In this document: positions 49,066 to 57,752 of the stretch, piece after piece | How positions within the stretch are numbered: position 1 is the first letter of the stretch | How the letters are laid out: each line of letters opens with the position of its first letter | Source: Pseudomonas palleroniana | GTDB taxonomy: Bacteria > Pseudomonadota > Gammaproteobacteria > Pseudomonadales > Pseudomonadaceae | Length of the DNA: 64,000 nucleotides | Reading direction: 5' to 3' | NCBI RefSeq assembly: GCF_003031675.1 | Contig: NZ_PYWX01000066.1 | Coordinates: 32,003-96,002, forward strand | The notes under the pieces: generated by a model | Told to the model about the DNA's origin: nothing | Seen by the model: the letters and a program-made list of their open reading frames with translations, nothing else | Databases searched by the model: none | Program-made: the position numbers and the translations under genes

Positions 49066-49621
49066 GTGCGGTCCTCATTGTGTTCGTTGCGTTCGACGCT
49101 GTTGGGCCGCCTTCCTGGCGAGGCGCCAAGCTAGCATAGCGTTCGGATGGCAGCCAACAGCGCTGCGGGCGGTTAACGGGTGGTCTGCGGCAGGGTGTCG
49201 CATCGGCACAGCAGCGTGTCGCGCCATCTACAACCTGACAGACGTTTGAACCCGGTAAATCCACAGGCTTCGCGTAAAAAAGGGCGCGATGGTGCCAGCT
49301 TTGGGCGGGTGTTGGAAGGGTTAACCGGGCAAACGGTGCTTATCAGCCCTTTTATGAGGCGTCACGTACTTTTTGTGTGTGCTTTTGGTGCGTTTGTTCG
49401 TCTTGAAAGTGGGTCGCACGGTAACGCTATAGCGGAATGCCATTGTTCTCAATGACTTGCGTCGGTTGTTGAATCGTCCTACAGCCCGCGTCAATCGCGG
49501 CTTTGTAACATTTTGGCGCAAATCTTGCGTAAAAAATAAAGAACGCCCCGTTGGTTTCTTTTCACGAGAAAGACTGCAGGCGGGACCGACCGTTTTCGCA
49601 ATTCCTCGCAAAGGTGTGTCA
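49066..49621. other. divergent promoter region hisP / gabP
   Basis: About 555 bp with no accepted gene. It must carry the leftward hisP promoter and the rightward gabP promoter. A sigma-54-type element is at 49,514-49,529. The rest shows an AT-rich stretch near 49,370-49,420 and no clear operator or RNA gene. Confidence 0.5.
49514..49529 (+). promoter_or_regulatory. sigma-54-type promoter for gabP
   Basis: TTGGCGCAAATCTTGC contains GG and GC dinucleotides separated by exactly 10 nt, as required at -24 and -12. The other positions match loosely. It lies about 93 bp before the gabP start, suiting nitrogen-controlled expression. Confidence 0.5.
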
Positions 49622-51013
49622 ATGAGTAGTACGCAAAGCTCCAATGACCTCGAACAGGGGCTCAAACCGCGTCATGTCACCATGCTGTCGATTGCCGGCG
49701 TTATTGGTGCCGGTTTGTTTGTCGGCTCTGGCCATGCGATCGCTGCAGCCGGCCCGGCCGTGCTATTGGCCTACGCGGCGGCCGGTACGCTGGTGGTATT
49801 AGTGATGCGCATGTTGGCCGAAATGGCCGTTGCGTCGCCGGACACCGGTTCGTTTTCCACTTATGCCGACCGTGCGATCGGCCATTGGGCCGGTTTCACC
49901 ATCGGCTGGTTGTACTGGTGGTTCTGGGTGCTGGTGATTCCGCTGGAGGCCAACGCCGCTGCGACCATCCTTCATGCCTGGTTCCCCGGCGTGGCAATCT
50001 GGGCGTTTACCCTGATCATCACCTTGCTGCTGACGGCGACCAACCTGTTCAGCGTGAAGAACTACGGTGAGTTCGAGTTCTGGTTTGCACTGATCAAAGT
50101 GGTGGCGATCGTCGGCTTCGTGATCCTCGGGTTGGCGGCGGTTTTCGGTTTCCTGCCAACCAGCCAGGTCAGTGGCGTCTCGCACCTGTTCGACACCCAG
50201 GGCTTCATGCCTAATGGCATCGGCGCAGTCTTGGCGGCCATCCTGACGACGATGTTCTCGTTCATGGGCACCGAGATCGTCACCATCGCGGCGGCTGAAT
50301 CGAAGAACCCCGGCCAACAAATCACCAAGGCCACCAACTCGGTGATCTGGCGGATTGGTTTGTTCTATCTGTTGTCGATTTTTATCGTCGTATCCCTGGT
50401 GCCATGGAACGATCCGACTCTGGCGGCGGTAGGTTCCTACCAGACGGTGCTGGAGCGCATGGGCATCCCGAATGCCAAGTTGATCGTCGACCTGGTGGTC
50501 TTGGTTGCGGTGACCAGTTGCCTGAACTCGGCGCTGTACACCGCCTCGCGCATGCTGTTCTCCCTGGGGCGTCGCGGTGATGCGCCGGCTGTATCCAAGC
50601 GCACCAACAAAAGCGGCACGCCTTACTGGGCGGTGTTGCTGTCCACTGGCGCGGCGTTCCTGGCGGTGTTTGCCAACTACGTGGCGCCGGCGGCAGTGTT
50701 CGAGTTCCTGCTGGCCAGTTCCGGTGCCATCGCGTTGCTGGTGTACCTGGTTATTGCGGTGTCACAACTGCGCATGCGCCAGAAGCGCACGGCGGCGGGC
50801 GAGAAGATCGCCTTCAAAATGTGGCTGTTCCCGGGCCTGACCTACGCGGTGATGGTGTTCATCGTCGGTACGTTGACCGTCATGCTGTTCCAGGAAGCGC
50901 ATCGGGTCGAGATTATCGCGACCGGCATCTTGAGCTTGTTGGTGGTGTTGGCGGGGTTGGTTGTGGCAAGCCGTCGCAAGGCTCAAAGAGTGGGTGCTGC
51001 AGTACTGAACTGA
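49622..51013 (+). CDS. gabP: GABA permease
   Basis: A 463-aa amino acid-polyamine-organocation family transporter with about 12 membrane helices. It shows the family signature near the N terminus (HVTMLSIAGVIGAGLFVGSGHAIAAAGP) and the long loop FMGTEIVTIAAAESKNP. It fits GabP in length and N-terminal region; related permeases for aromatic or other amino acids remain possible. The ATG at 49,622 fits the family start; the frame is open upstream to 49,457. Confidence 0.82.
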   Translation: MSSTQSSNDLEQGLKPRHVTMLSIAGVIGAGLFVGSGHAIAAAGPAVLLAYAAAGTLVVLVMRMLAEMAVASPDTGSFSTYADRAIGHWAGFTIGWLYWWFWVLVIPLEANAAATILHAWFPGVAIWAFTLIITLLLTATNLFSVKNYGEFEFWFALIKVVAIVGFVILGLAAVFGFLPTSQVSGVSHLFDTQGFMPNGIGAVLAAILTTMFSFMGTEIVTIAAAESKNPGQQITKATNSVIWRIGLFYLLSIFIVVSLVPWNDPTLAAVGSYQTVLERMGIPNAKLIVDLVVLVAVTSCLNSALYTASRMLFSLGRRGDAPAVSKRTNKSGTPYWAVLLSTGAAFLAVFANYVAPAAVFEFLLASSGAIALLVYLVIAVSQLRMRQKRTAAGEKIAFKMWLFPGLTYAVMVFIVGTLTVMLFQEAHRVEIIATGILSLLVVLAGLVVASRRKAQRVGAAVLN

Positions 51014-51028
51014 CACGCCGCAGAACAA

Positions 51029-51123
51029 AAATGTGGGAGGGGGCTTGCTCCCGATAGCGGTGTGTCAGTGCCAGATACTCTGACAGACCTGATGCTATCG
51101 GGAGCAAGCCCCCTCCCACATTT
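51029..51123. repeat. REP-like inverted repeat, second copy
   Basis: A perfect 30-bp inverted repeat (51,029-51,058 and 51,094-51,123) of the same sequence family as 382-475. It lies between the convergent gabP and the 137-aa gene, again in a gene-end position. Confidence 0.9.
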
Positions 51124-51132
51124 CGTTCTGCG

Positions 51133-51546
51133 TCAGCCTTCCGAGTTCGCGAGCGCTTGGGAGGCTGCCACGTAATCGGCCTGGAACTCTGACGATTCGA
51201 TCCACGCCAGCGCCGCCGCTTCGTCATCGCTGTCCGTGGCCCACTGCCGATACTCGATCAGCGCCGCCAGGATAAAATCGGTGGCTTCCTCTTCGCCTTC
51301 CTGCTCCAGCACCAGTGCCAGCAAAGGGTGCGACAGGAATGCCGCACACAGCGCCTGCTGGCTGATTTCACCGGCTGTGCGCATTTCAACAAACAGCTCG
51401 GTCAAATCCACCGATTCAAGGTCGATACGGCTGTCATCGCCGGCGAACGCATCCGGCTTCGCCGCGACGGCGCGTTGGGTGCGGTTTTGCTTGGCCTTGG
51501 CCTTTGCCCGGTGGGCACGTTTTTGCTGTTTGTTTGGCGAAGCCAT
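51133..51546 (-). CDS. conserved hypothetical protein, 137 aa
   Basis: A 137-aa soluble protein. The N-terminal 30 residues are strongly basic (KQQKRAHRAKAKAKQNRTQR), the rest acidic and helical (EQEGEEEATDFILAALIEYRQW). The basic tail suggests nucleic-acid or ribosome contact. No named family is recognised; it appears to be a Pseudomonas-specific core gene. Confidence 0.65.
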   Translation of the reverse strand: MASPNKQQKRAHRAKAKAKQNRTQRAVAAKPDAFAGDDSRIDLESVDLTELFVEMRTAGEISQQALCAAFLSHPLLALVLEQEGEEEATDFILAALIEYRQWATDSDDEAAALAWIESSEFQADYVAASQALANSEG

Positions 51547-51616
51547 GGGCTTGCGTCCTTGGTTCAGGATCGGGGTCGGGTATTGAAGCGCAGGTTGGGT
51601 GAAATCCCAAGGGAAT

Positions 51617-52537
51617 CTACGTACGTTCCGTCACTCGGTGCCCGGGCGTACCGTCTGCCATCTCGCCTTTTTGTAGCCACGCCAGTGCGATGGGCCATAG
51701 TCGGTTCTGGTACTCGCTACGGAAGAACGCGAAATGTCCGACGTTTTTCTCGCCGATATTTTCGGGGGCAATCCGCCAGTGAGTACATTCGCTGTTGTTG
51801 AAATAGCCCAGTAACCGTTCGATGGCCGCCACGGTGCCAAACGGGTCGTCGGTCATGCTGATGGCCAGTATCCGCGCCTTCACGCGGCTAAATGGCAGCT
51901 CACCCAGGATGCGACCGCTGGGGCGTCTTTCGTAACTCGAGGTCGGTGTGGCCCAATCCTTCACCACGCCCGTCGGCGTGTCCTCCAACCAGCCCAGACG
52001 CTTGCCGGGGAAGTAACCGCACAGTGCCGTCAGCAAGGGCATCGCCACATGCCATTTGGCAAGCATGCGCCAGCGTTCGCTTGCGTGATAATCGCGCCAG
52101 TAGGCGAACTGCGCGCCTACCGTGACAACCCGCCGAATCACCGCTCCCGATGCCCCCAGTCCGGCAGCGCAACCGCCGAAACTGTGGGCGACCACATCAA
52201 TCGGTTGCCCGGGAAATTCTCGCTGAGCCCGTTGCAGCATTGCCTCGAAATCCAGCACGCCCCAATCTGACCAAGAGGCCTTGAAGCCGCGCAGGGAGCC
52301 GTCCCTGGATTCGCCGATGCCGCGATAGTCGTAAGTGATGACGTCCAAGCCATTGGCAAACAGATAGTCGGCAAAGCGTGAATAATGGCGGCAGCGCACG
52401 GACGTGGCAGCGTTGATGATGACCACCGGGCGTGTTGGGTCGGTACGGATGTGCCGCCAGGTGAAGCCGCCGATAAGGTAGCCGTCGGCGGCAGCTTGTC
52501 GAAAGGTTTCCGGGGCAGGTCGGGTCGGCAGGTTCAT
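51617..52537 (-). CDS. alpha/beta hydrolase
   Basis: A 306-aa alpha/beta-hydrolase: YDYRGIGESR, the nucleophile elbow VVAHSFGGCAAG with Ser near residue 118, an Asp in ISMTDDPFG and a His in KNVGHFAFF near the C terminus. The nucleophile context is HSFGG. The substrate is unknown. I start at ATG 52,537 (MNLPTRPAPETF); four upstream codons are also open. It stands alone on its strand. Confidence 0.85.
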   Translation of the reverse strand: MNLPTRPAPETFRQAAADGYLIGGFTWRHIRTDPTRPVVIINAATSVRCRHYSRFADYLFANGLDVITYDYRGIGESRDGSLRGFKASWSDWGVLDFEAMLQRAQREFPGQPIDVVAHSFGGCAAGLGASGAVIRRVVTVGAQFAYWRDYHASERWRMLAKWHVAMPLLTALCGYFPGKRLGWLEDTPTGVVKDWATPTSSYERRPSGRILGELPFSRVKARILAISMTDDPFGTVAAIERLLGYFNNSECTHWRIAPENIGEKNVGHFAFFRSEYQNRLWPIALAWLQKGEMADGTPGHRVTERT

Positions 52538-52710
52538 CGGTTGCCTCAATCCATGCGCTTGTAGGGTAAGCCTGAAGACTCATGCGCTTTTTTATAAGAA
52601 GCCGAAATTACCAAATTTAACCTGCCATGCGTGCAGAAAGTGCCGGTATGCTCGGTGTATCGCGTCGGCCGCCCAGGCTTGCGATCGTGTTGATTGAACA
52701 GAGTTGGCCC

Positions 52711-53676
52711 ATGACCCGCGACACCCTCGAACATCACCAGATTCCTGTGTACTTTGCGGCGGTCCTGCTGGCTGCCTGCTTCGGCTTGCTCGCGCCCGTG
52801 GCCGCCCAAGGGCTTGGCATGCTGGTCATGCCCGCCATTGCGGTGCTGATGTATGCGATGTTCCTGCAAATTCCGTTTCTGGACCTGCGCCAGGGCTTGA
52901 TCAACAAACGCTTCCTCTGGGCATTGTTGCTGGCCAATTTCGTCCTGGTGCCATTGCTCGTATGGGCGTTGACGCGTGGCCTGGTGGAGCACCCGGGGTT
53001 GCTGGTGGGGGCGCTGTTGGTGCTGCTCACGCCGTGCATCGACTACGTGGTGGTGTTTACCCATATCGGCAAGGGCGATTCGCGGTCAATGCTGGCGGCG
53101 ACGCCGCTGCTGTTGTTGCTGCAGTTGGTGTTGCTGCCGGTTTACCTGAGTTTCCTGTTGGGCGCGCAGTTCGAGGGGGTAGTGGCGGTGGGGCCGTTTG
53201 TCGAGGCATTCCTGGGGTTGATCGTGGCGCCGATGATCCTTGCGGTGCTGACCACGGCTCTGGCGCGCCGCTCCAAGATTGTCGGCGCGTGGAGCAATGC
53301 CTGGGCCTGGCTGCCGGTGCCGGCGATGGCGCTGGTGCTGTTTGTGGTGATCGGCGGGCAGATCAGCGCAGTGGTGCGCGATATCGGCCTGTTGTTGCCG
53401 GTGGTTCCGGTCTACCTGGGCTTCCTGTTATTGGCGCCGCTGATGGGCGCGTTTGCATCGAAGTTGTTCGCTTTGCCCGCGATGACGGCGCGGGCGGTGA
53501 CCTTCAGTGCATCGACCCGCAATTCGCTGGTGGTGCTGCCCCTGGCGTTGGCTCTGCCCGAAGAGGTGCGAGGTATTGCCGCAACGGCAGTCATCCTGCA
53601 AACACTGGTCGAGTTGGTGGGGGAGCTGATCTACATTCGCCTGGTGCCACGGTGGGTGTGGCCCGCCAATCGGTAA
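52711..53676 (+). CDS. bile-acid/arsenite-symporter-family transporter
   Basis: A 321-aa membrane protein with about ten helices. It resembles the BASS/ACR3-type fold: TPCIDYVVVFTHIGKGDSRSMLAATPLLLLLQ and the second-half repeat FSASTRNSLVVLPLALALP. Relatives export arsenite or import organic anions; the Cys of ACR3 is in the TPCIDYV stretch. ATG 52,711 gives the usual length. There is no ars regulator or arsC nearby, so arsenic export is only a possibility. Confidence 0.8.
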   Translation: MTRDTLEHHQIPVYFAAVLLAACFGLLAPVAAQGLGMLVMPAIAVLMYAMFLQIPFLDLRQGLINKRFLWALLLANFVLVPLLVWALTRGLVEHPGLLVGALLVLLTPCIDYVVVFTHIGKGDSRSMLAATPLLLLLQLVLLPVYLSFLLGAQFEGVVAVGPFVEAFLGLIVAPMILAVLTTALARRSKIVGAWSNAWAWLPVPAMALVLFVVIGGQISAVVRDIGLLLPVVPVYLGFLLLAPLMGAFASKLFALPAMTARAVTFSASTRNSLVVLPLALALPEEVRGIAATAVILQTLVELVGELIYIRLVPRWVWPANR

Positions 53677-53762
53677 AGCGTGAATGTTGGGTTTTGTTCA
53701 GGCGTCATTCAGGACGGGCTGCGGCACCATAAGTCGGCGCACCCTACCTGAAAGGACAATCG

Positions 53763-55370
53763 ATGGACCACCGCAGTCGTTTTCGCCTGGAGTCCCTGGG
53801 CATTTTTCTGATCGCCTTACTGCTATTCACCCTAGGGATCTGGGATCAGCAGCCCCAGGGTTTTGATGGGCGTTGGGCGCTGTTTATGCAGGAAATGTTT
53901 CGCCATGGTGCGAGCCTTTTCCCTACTACCTATGGTCAGCCGTATGCGGATTACCCCGGCACGGCGACTTTCTTCAGTTTTGTGTTTGCCCGGTTGTTTG
54001 GTGCGCCGAATCACTTGGCGAATGTGCTGCCTACGGCGCTCGCCTCGGCAGGTGTGGTCGCCCTGATCTACCGCTTGCTGGCGCCTGCTGGCCGTCCTTG
54101 GGCGTTGCTCACGGTGTTGCTGACGCTGCTCACGACCCAGTTATTGGAAAAATCCCGCTCGGTCTGCCTGGACCAGATGGTCGCGTTGTTGTGCGTCGGC
54201 AGTTTTTATCTGCTGCACAGCGGCGAGCGTCTGGGTTCGCGGGTGCGGCAGTTGGCGGTGTTCCCGCTGTTCGTCCTGGGCTTCGCGATTCGCGGGCCGC
54301 TGGGGTTGATCGAGGTGTGCGGGGTGGTGTGCGTGTATTGGGCGCTGGCTCGGCCAGGCGAGAGGGTCAAGCAGGTGCTGGTCCACGGCGTTGTCGGGTT
54401 GGTGCTGCTTGCGGCGTGCTGGTGGCTGCTGATGAAGCTGGCACGTATCAGTGGCGGCGATGCCTTTGCCGATGAAGTTTTCAAAATGCAGGTGGGTGGC
54501 CGTCTTGATGAGTCGGGCGAGCCGTTTTATTTCTACTTCAAGCTGAGTTTGTATCGCTACTTCCCTGTGGTGCCGATGGCGCTGGCGACCTTGATTGTGC
54601 TGCGTCAGCGTTGGTCTGAGCGCTGGGCGAATGAGGACATGCAGCTTTTTTGGCGCCTGGGCGCGTGTGGCTTGATGATTTTGCTCGGCCTGTCGGTGCC
54701 ACACTTCAAGCGTGCTTACTACATCCTGCCAATGGTGCCGATGTTTGCCGCTGTCGCCGCCTATGGGCTGCTTCACGCGCAAAATTGGTTGGTGGGTGTA
54801 CGTCGCGGTTATGAATGGCTTGTCGCAGCGCTACCGGCCTTGGGCGTGGTTGTGCTCTTCGTCTGTCGACAGGTATGGCAAAAGCACGGTTACTGGCCTG
54901 ATGTTTCGCTGCCGCTGCTGATCGGTGTGCTGGTCATTCTTCAAGTGGCGGCCCTGGTGGCCTGGCGGCGGGAGCTGAGGTTGGTGTCGCTCAGTGTGAT
55001 CGCGCTGGCGGCGCAATGGCTGCTGCTGGTGGCGGTGATCGAGCCGGCCAAGGACCTGCAATTCGATACGCAGCGGTTCGTCAGCCAGGTAGAAACACTT
55101 CGGGTATCGCAGCCCGGCCCGTTGGTGTTTGTCGATCTGGCGCGGGACACCTGGGCCATACGCTACATGATGAACCTGGACCACGATGAGCAGCCGCTGT
55201 TCGTGGGGCGTAACGAGCTTGAGAAGTTGAACGCGTTGCCGCGTCCATCCTGGGTGATTGTCTCGCGTAAAGAGACTGCGCTGTTGAAGGGCACGCCGGT
55301 GCAGCAACTGGCGCCCAGCTTCGAAGGGCGCTTGAATGACAATCCGTTGATGGTGTTTTTGCTCAATTAA
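53763..55370 (+). CDS. ArnT-like GT-C glycosyltransferase
   Basis: A 535-aa inner-membrane protein with about 11 helices. The first periplasmic loop carries GFDGRWALFMQEMFRHGASLFPTTYGQPYADYPG, the acidic active-site loop of the PMT/ArnT family, followed by LEKSRSVCLDQMVAL, the second acidic motif. Such enzymes transfer a sugar from undecaprenyl phosphate to lipid A or another envelope acceptor. No arn operon is adjacent. AAAGGA precedes the ATG. Confidence 0.85.
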   Translation: MDHRSRFRLESLGIFLIALLLFTLGIWDQQPQGFDGRWALFMQEMFRHGASLFPTTYGQPYADYPGTATFFSFVFARLFGAPNHLANVLPTALASAGVVALIYRLLAPAGRPWALLTVLLTLLTTQLLEKSRSVCLDQMVALLCVGSFYLLHSGERLGSRVRQLAVFPLFVLGFAIRGPLGLIEVCGVVCVYWALARPGERVKQVLVHGVVGLVLLAACWWLLMKLARISGGDAFADEVFKMQVGGRLDESGEPFYFYFKLSLYRYFPVVPMALATLIVLRQRWSERWANEDMQLFWRLGACGLMILLGLSVPHFKRAYYILPMVPMFAAVAAYGLLHAQNWLVGVRRGYEWLVAALPALGVVVLFVCRQVWQKHGYWPDVSLPLLIGVLVILQVAALVAWRRELRLVSLSVIALAAQWLLLVAVIEPAKDLQFDTQRFVSQVETLRVSQPGPLVFVDLARDTWAIRYMMNLDHDEQPLFVGRNELEKLNALPRPSWVIVSRKETALLKGTPVQQLAPSFEGRLNDNPLMVFLLN

Positions 55371-55389
55371 ACCGCGGAACCAGTGCAGG

Positions 55390-56064
55390 CTACTTGCACT
55401 GGTAGCCCTCCGGCATCTTCACGGTGTAGTTGCGTTGCACGCGATCCTGAAAATTCAGGTTCTGCAAACCCTGTTCAACCAGGAACGCCTCGACTTTGGC
55501 CGCCTGGCAATCCTCGTTGTAGGACGTTGCCCGAAGCACATACACCGCGCGCCGGCTCGCTTCGTCCCGAGCCGTGGCGGTGAACGTGGTGAGCGTGGTG
55601 TAGCCGGTTCGCTCCGAGGTGCCCACTGGGCCATAGGTGGTATTGGGTTTGCTGGTGCAGGTCAGTTGATCGTCTTTTTTCTTGCTCTTCTTGCACTCAG
55701 TGGTAGTGCTGGTCGGCACCTGGCCGTACTCGGTGGCGGTGTAGCGGTAAGTGACCTGGCGGCTGTCGACATCGAGCGTGACGGTCATTCTGATCGGTGC
55801 AGGTTTCTGAGGCAGGGTGGTGTCAGTGAACACGTTGCGAAAGCCCTGGTCCTTCATGGCCCTGACCATGTCTCGAAGGTAGTAGCGCGCATTGAGCGTG
55901 TTCTGCGCATTGCCGCCAACGGAGGTCGTCACCAGTACGGTTGCCTCTCGATCAAAGTGATAGTCCGGATCAGGCGTTGCGTTGATCGAAACATCCATTT
56001 GCGTGGCGCATCCGCTGAGCAGTGCAGTCAGCAGTAACAGCGCGCAGGACAAATACCGGGTCAT
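55390..56064 (-). CDS. outer-membrane-type lipoprotein, DUF4136-like
   Basis: A 224-aa protein with a lipoprotein signal (ALLLLTALLSGC). The mature region (DYHFDREATVLVTTSVGGNAQNTLNARYYLRDMVRAMKDQGF) resembles DUF4136-type lipoproteins; the rest is beta-rich, with a Lys-rich loop (KKSKKKDD). Residue +2 is Ala, which favours outer-membrane sorting. Function unknown. Confidence 0.8.
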   Translation of the reverse strand: MTRYLSCALLLLTALLSGCATQMDVSINATPDPDYHFDREATVLVTTSVGGNAQNTLNARYYLRDMVRAMKDQGFRNVFTDTTLPQKPAPIRMTVTLDVDSRQVTYRYTATEYGQVPTSTTTECKKSKKKDDQLTCTSKPNTTYGPVGTSERTGYTTLTTFTATARDEASRRAVYVLRATSYNEDCQAAKVEAFLVEQGLQNLNFQDRVQRNYTVKMPEGYQCK

Positions 56065-56192
56065 GAAATCACTACCTTGCAGCCAGAAATGTAAAAACTA
56101 GACGATTGAGCCGCACGATAAACAAGCTTCAATTTGGGGCAGTCCGGCGTGGCCCTGAGTTCGTCCAGCCGGCGTTAAATCGTGGGCAATAA

Positions 56193-56228
56193 AAAACCCC
56201 AAGGAATCATCTTCGCTTGGGGTTTTTC
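56193..56228. terminator. terminator past tRNA-Phe
   Basis: AACCCCAAG (56,195-56,203) pairs with CTTGGGGTT (56,216-56,224); A-runs and T-runs on the outer sides let it act on both strands. It lies just downstream of the minus-strand tRNA-Phe. Confidence 0.8.
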
Positions 56229-56236
56229 GGTATTAG

Positions 56237-56312
56237 TGGTGCCCAGAGACGGAATCGAACCGCCGACACGGGGATTTTCAATCCCCTGCTCTACCGACTG
56301 AGCTATCTGGGC
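56237..56312 (-). tRNA. tRNA-Phe (anticodon GAA)
   Basis: A 76-nt minus-strand tRNA from GCCCAGATAGCTCAG to the encoded CCA. The anticodon loop TTGAAAA gives GAA. All arms are intact. No mobile element is attached to it. It is co-directional with asmA, mutY and yggX upstream. Confidence 0.97.
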
Positions 56313-56415
56313 AACGGGGCGCATTAAACGGGTTTTTCAGGGGGTCGTCAAGCAAGTTTTCAAAAAATATTTAATTATTACCGTCGCTTACGTTCCGACC
56401 CCGGTTTTTGATCAG

Positions 56416-56688
56416 TTATTGAGCAGGTGGCACGTAGCCGTCGGCCTTGGCGTAATCTTCGCCGGAAAAGAACTTGTCCATTTCGCCCTGCAAGTATTTG
56501 CGGTCTTCGGCGTTCATCATGTTCAGGCGTTTTTCGTTGATCAGCAGGGTCTGGTGTTTCTGCCAGTCGGCCCATGCCTGGGCAGACACGTGATCGAACA
56601 CATCCTGGCCCTTGGCGCCCGGATACGGTGGGCGTTCCAGGCCCGGCAGTTGTTCTTTGTACTTGCGGCACATTACGGTGCGGGTCAT
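56416..56688 (-). CDS. yggX: probable Fe(2+)-trafficking protein YggX
   Basis: A 90-aa protein with the family pattern MTRTVMCRKYKEQLPGLERPPYPG and QAWADWQKHQTLLINEKRLNM. It protects iron-sulfur enzymes from oxidative damage and handles labile iron in the cytoplasm. It overlaps the mutY stop by 4 bp; MutY itself carries a 4Fe-4S cluster, so the pairing makes functional sense. Confidence 0.96.
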   Translation of the reverse strand: MTRTVMCRKYKEQLPGLERPPYPGAKGQDVFDHVSAQAWADWQKHQTLLINEKRLNMMNAEDRKYLQGEMDKFFSGEDYAKADGYVPPAQ

Positions 56689-57752
56689 GACGACTCTCCT
56701 GCGTTCAATACATCGGCCGCGCGCTTCAGCAATTTTTTGACCGGGGCGGCGAGGCCCAGGCGCGGCGGGGTGGCGAGGTTATACCAGAGCCAGTCGGCCT
56801 CGGCCACGTGATGGACGGTTTCCTCAACCTGCACCAGCCACGGCTCGATGGCCAGCTGGAAGTGGCTGAAGGTGTGGATCAGCCCGGGCAGTGGCTGCTG
56901 CTTGCCCAACGCCAGCGCGTGCTGGTTGGCGAGGTGGTCCAGGTCTTCCAGGTCATCCAGCTCCGGCAGGCTCCACAAACCGCCCCACAGGCCCGTGGAC
57001 GGGCGTCGGTAAAGCAGGATCGCGCCTTCGGTGTTGGCCAGCAGCGGCATCAGTGTGCGCTTTTGCGGGATGGTCTTGCGCGGCTTGGGGACCGGGTAGC
57101 GCGTCTCCAGGCCGAGCATGTGGGCTTCGCAGCCTTTTTCCAGTGGGCACAGCAGGCAGCTTGGCTTGCTGCGCGTGCAGAGCGTGGCGCCCATATCCAT
57201 CATCGCCTGGGTATAGGCGTTGACCCGGTCATGCGGTGTAAAGCGCTCTGCGGTAGCCCACAGTTGCTTGGCGACCTTGGGTTCGCCGGGGTAGCCCTCT
57301 TGCGCGGTAAAGCGCGCGAGCACGCGTTTGACGTTGCCGTCGAGGATCGGGGCGCGCAGGCCCATGCTCAGGCTGGCGATCGCGCCGGCGGTGGACAGGC
57401 CGATACCGGGCAGCGCGGTGAGTTTTTCGACATCGCGGGGAAATTCGCCGCCGTATTCGGCGACGACGATCTTGGCGGTCTTCTGCAGGTTGCGGGCACG
57501 GGTGTAGTAACCCAGGCCCGTCCACAGGTGCAGCACCTCGTCTTCCGGCGCGGCGGCCAGGGCCTCGACCGTCGGCAGCGAGGCCATGAAACGATCGAAG
57601 TAGTTCAACACCGTGCTGACCTGGGTCTGCTGCAGCATGATCTCCGAGACCCACACCCGGTAAGGCGTGATGCCCTGTTGCCAGGGCAGGTCATGGCGCC
57701 CGTGGCGGTCGTACCAGTCGAGCACCGCCTGTGAAAATTGCTCGTTTCTCAT
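56685..57752 (-). CDS. mutY: A/G-specific adenine glycosylase MutY
   Basis: A 355-aa DNA-repair glycosylase. It has the helix-hairpin-helix LPGIGLSTAGAIASLSMG, VLDGNVKRVLAR with the catalytic Asp region, the iron-sulfur loop CTRSKPSCLLCPLEKGC (C-x6-C-x2-C-x5-C) and a C-terminal MutT-like domain that reads 8-oxoG. It removes adenine mispaired with 8-oxoguanine. It is coupled by 4-bp overlaps to asmA upstream and yggX downstream. Confidence 0.97.
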   Translation of the reverse strand: MRNEQFSQAVLDWYDRHGRHDLPWQQGITPYRVWVSEIMLQQTQVSTVLNYFDRFMASLPTVEALAAAPEDEVLHLWTGLGYYTRARNLQKTAKIVVAEYGGEFPRDVEKLTALPGIGLSTAGAIASLSMGLRAPILDGNVKRVLARFTAQEGYPGEPKVAKQLWATAERFTPHDRVNAYTQAMMDMGATLCTRSKPSCLLCPLEKGCEAHMLGLETRYPVPKPRKTIPQKRTLMPLLANTEGAILLYRRPSTGLWGGLWSLPELDDLEDLDHLANQHALALGKQQPLPGLIHTFSHFQLAIEPWLVQVEETVHHVAEADWLWYNLATPPRLGLAAPVKKLLKRAADVLNAGESS

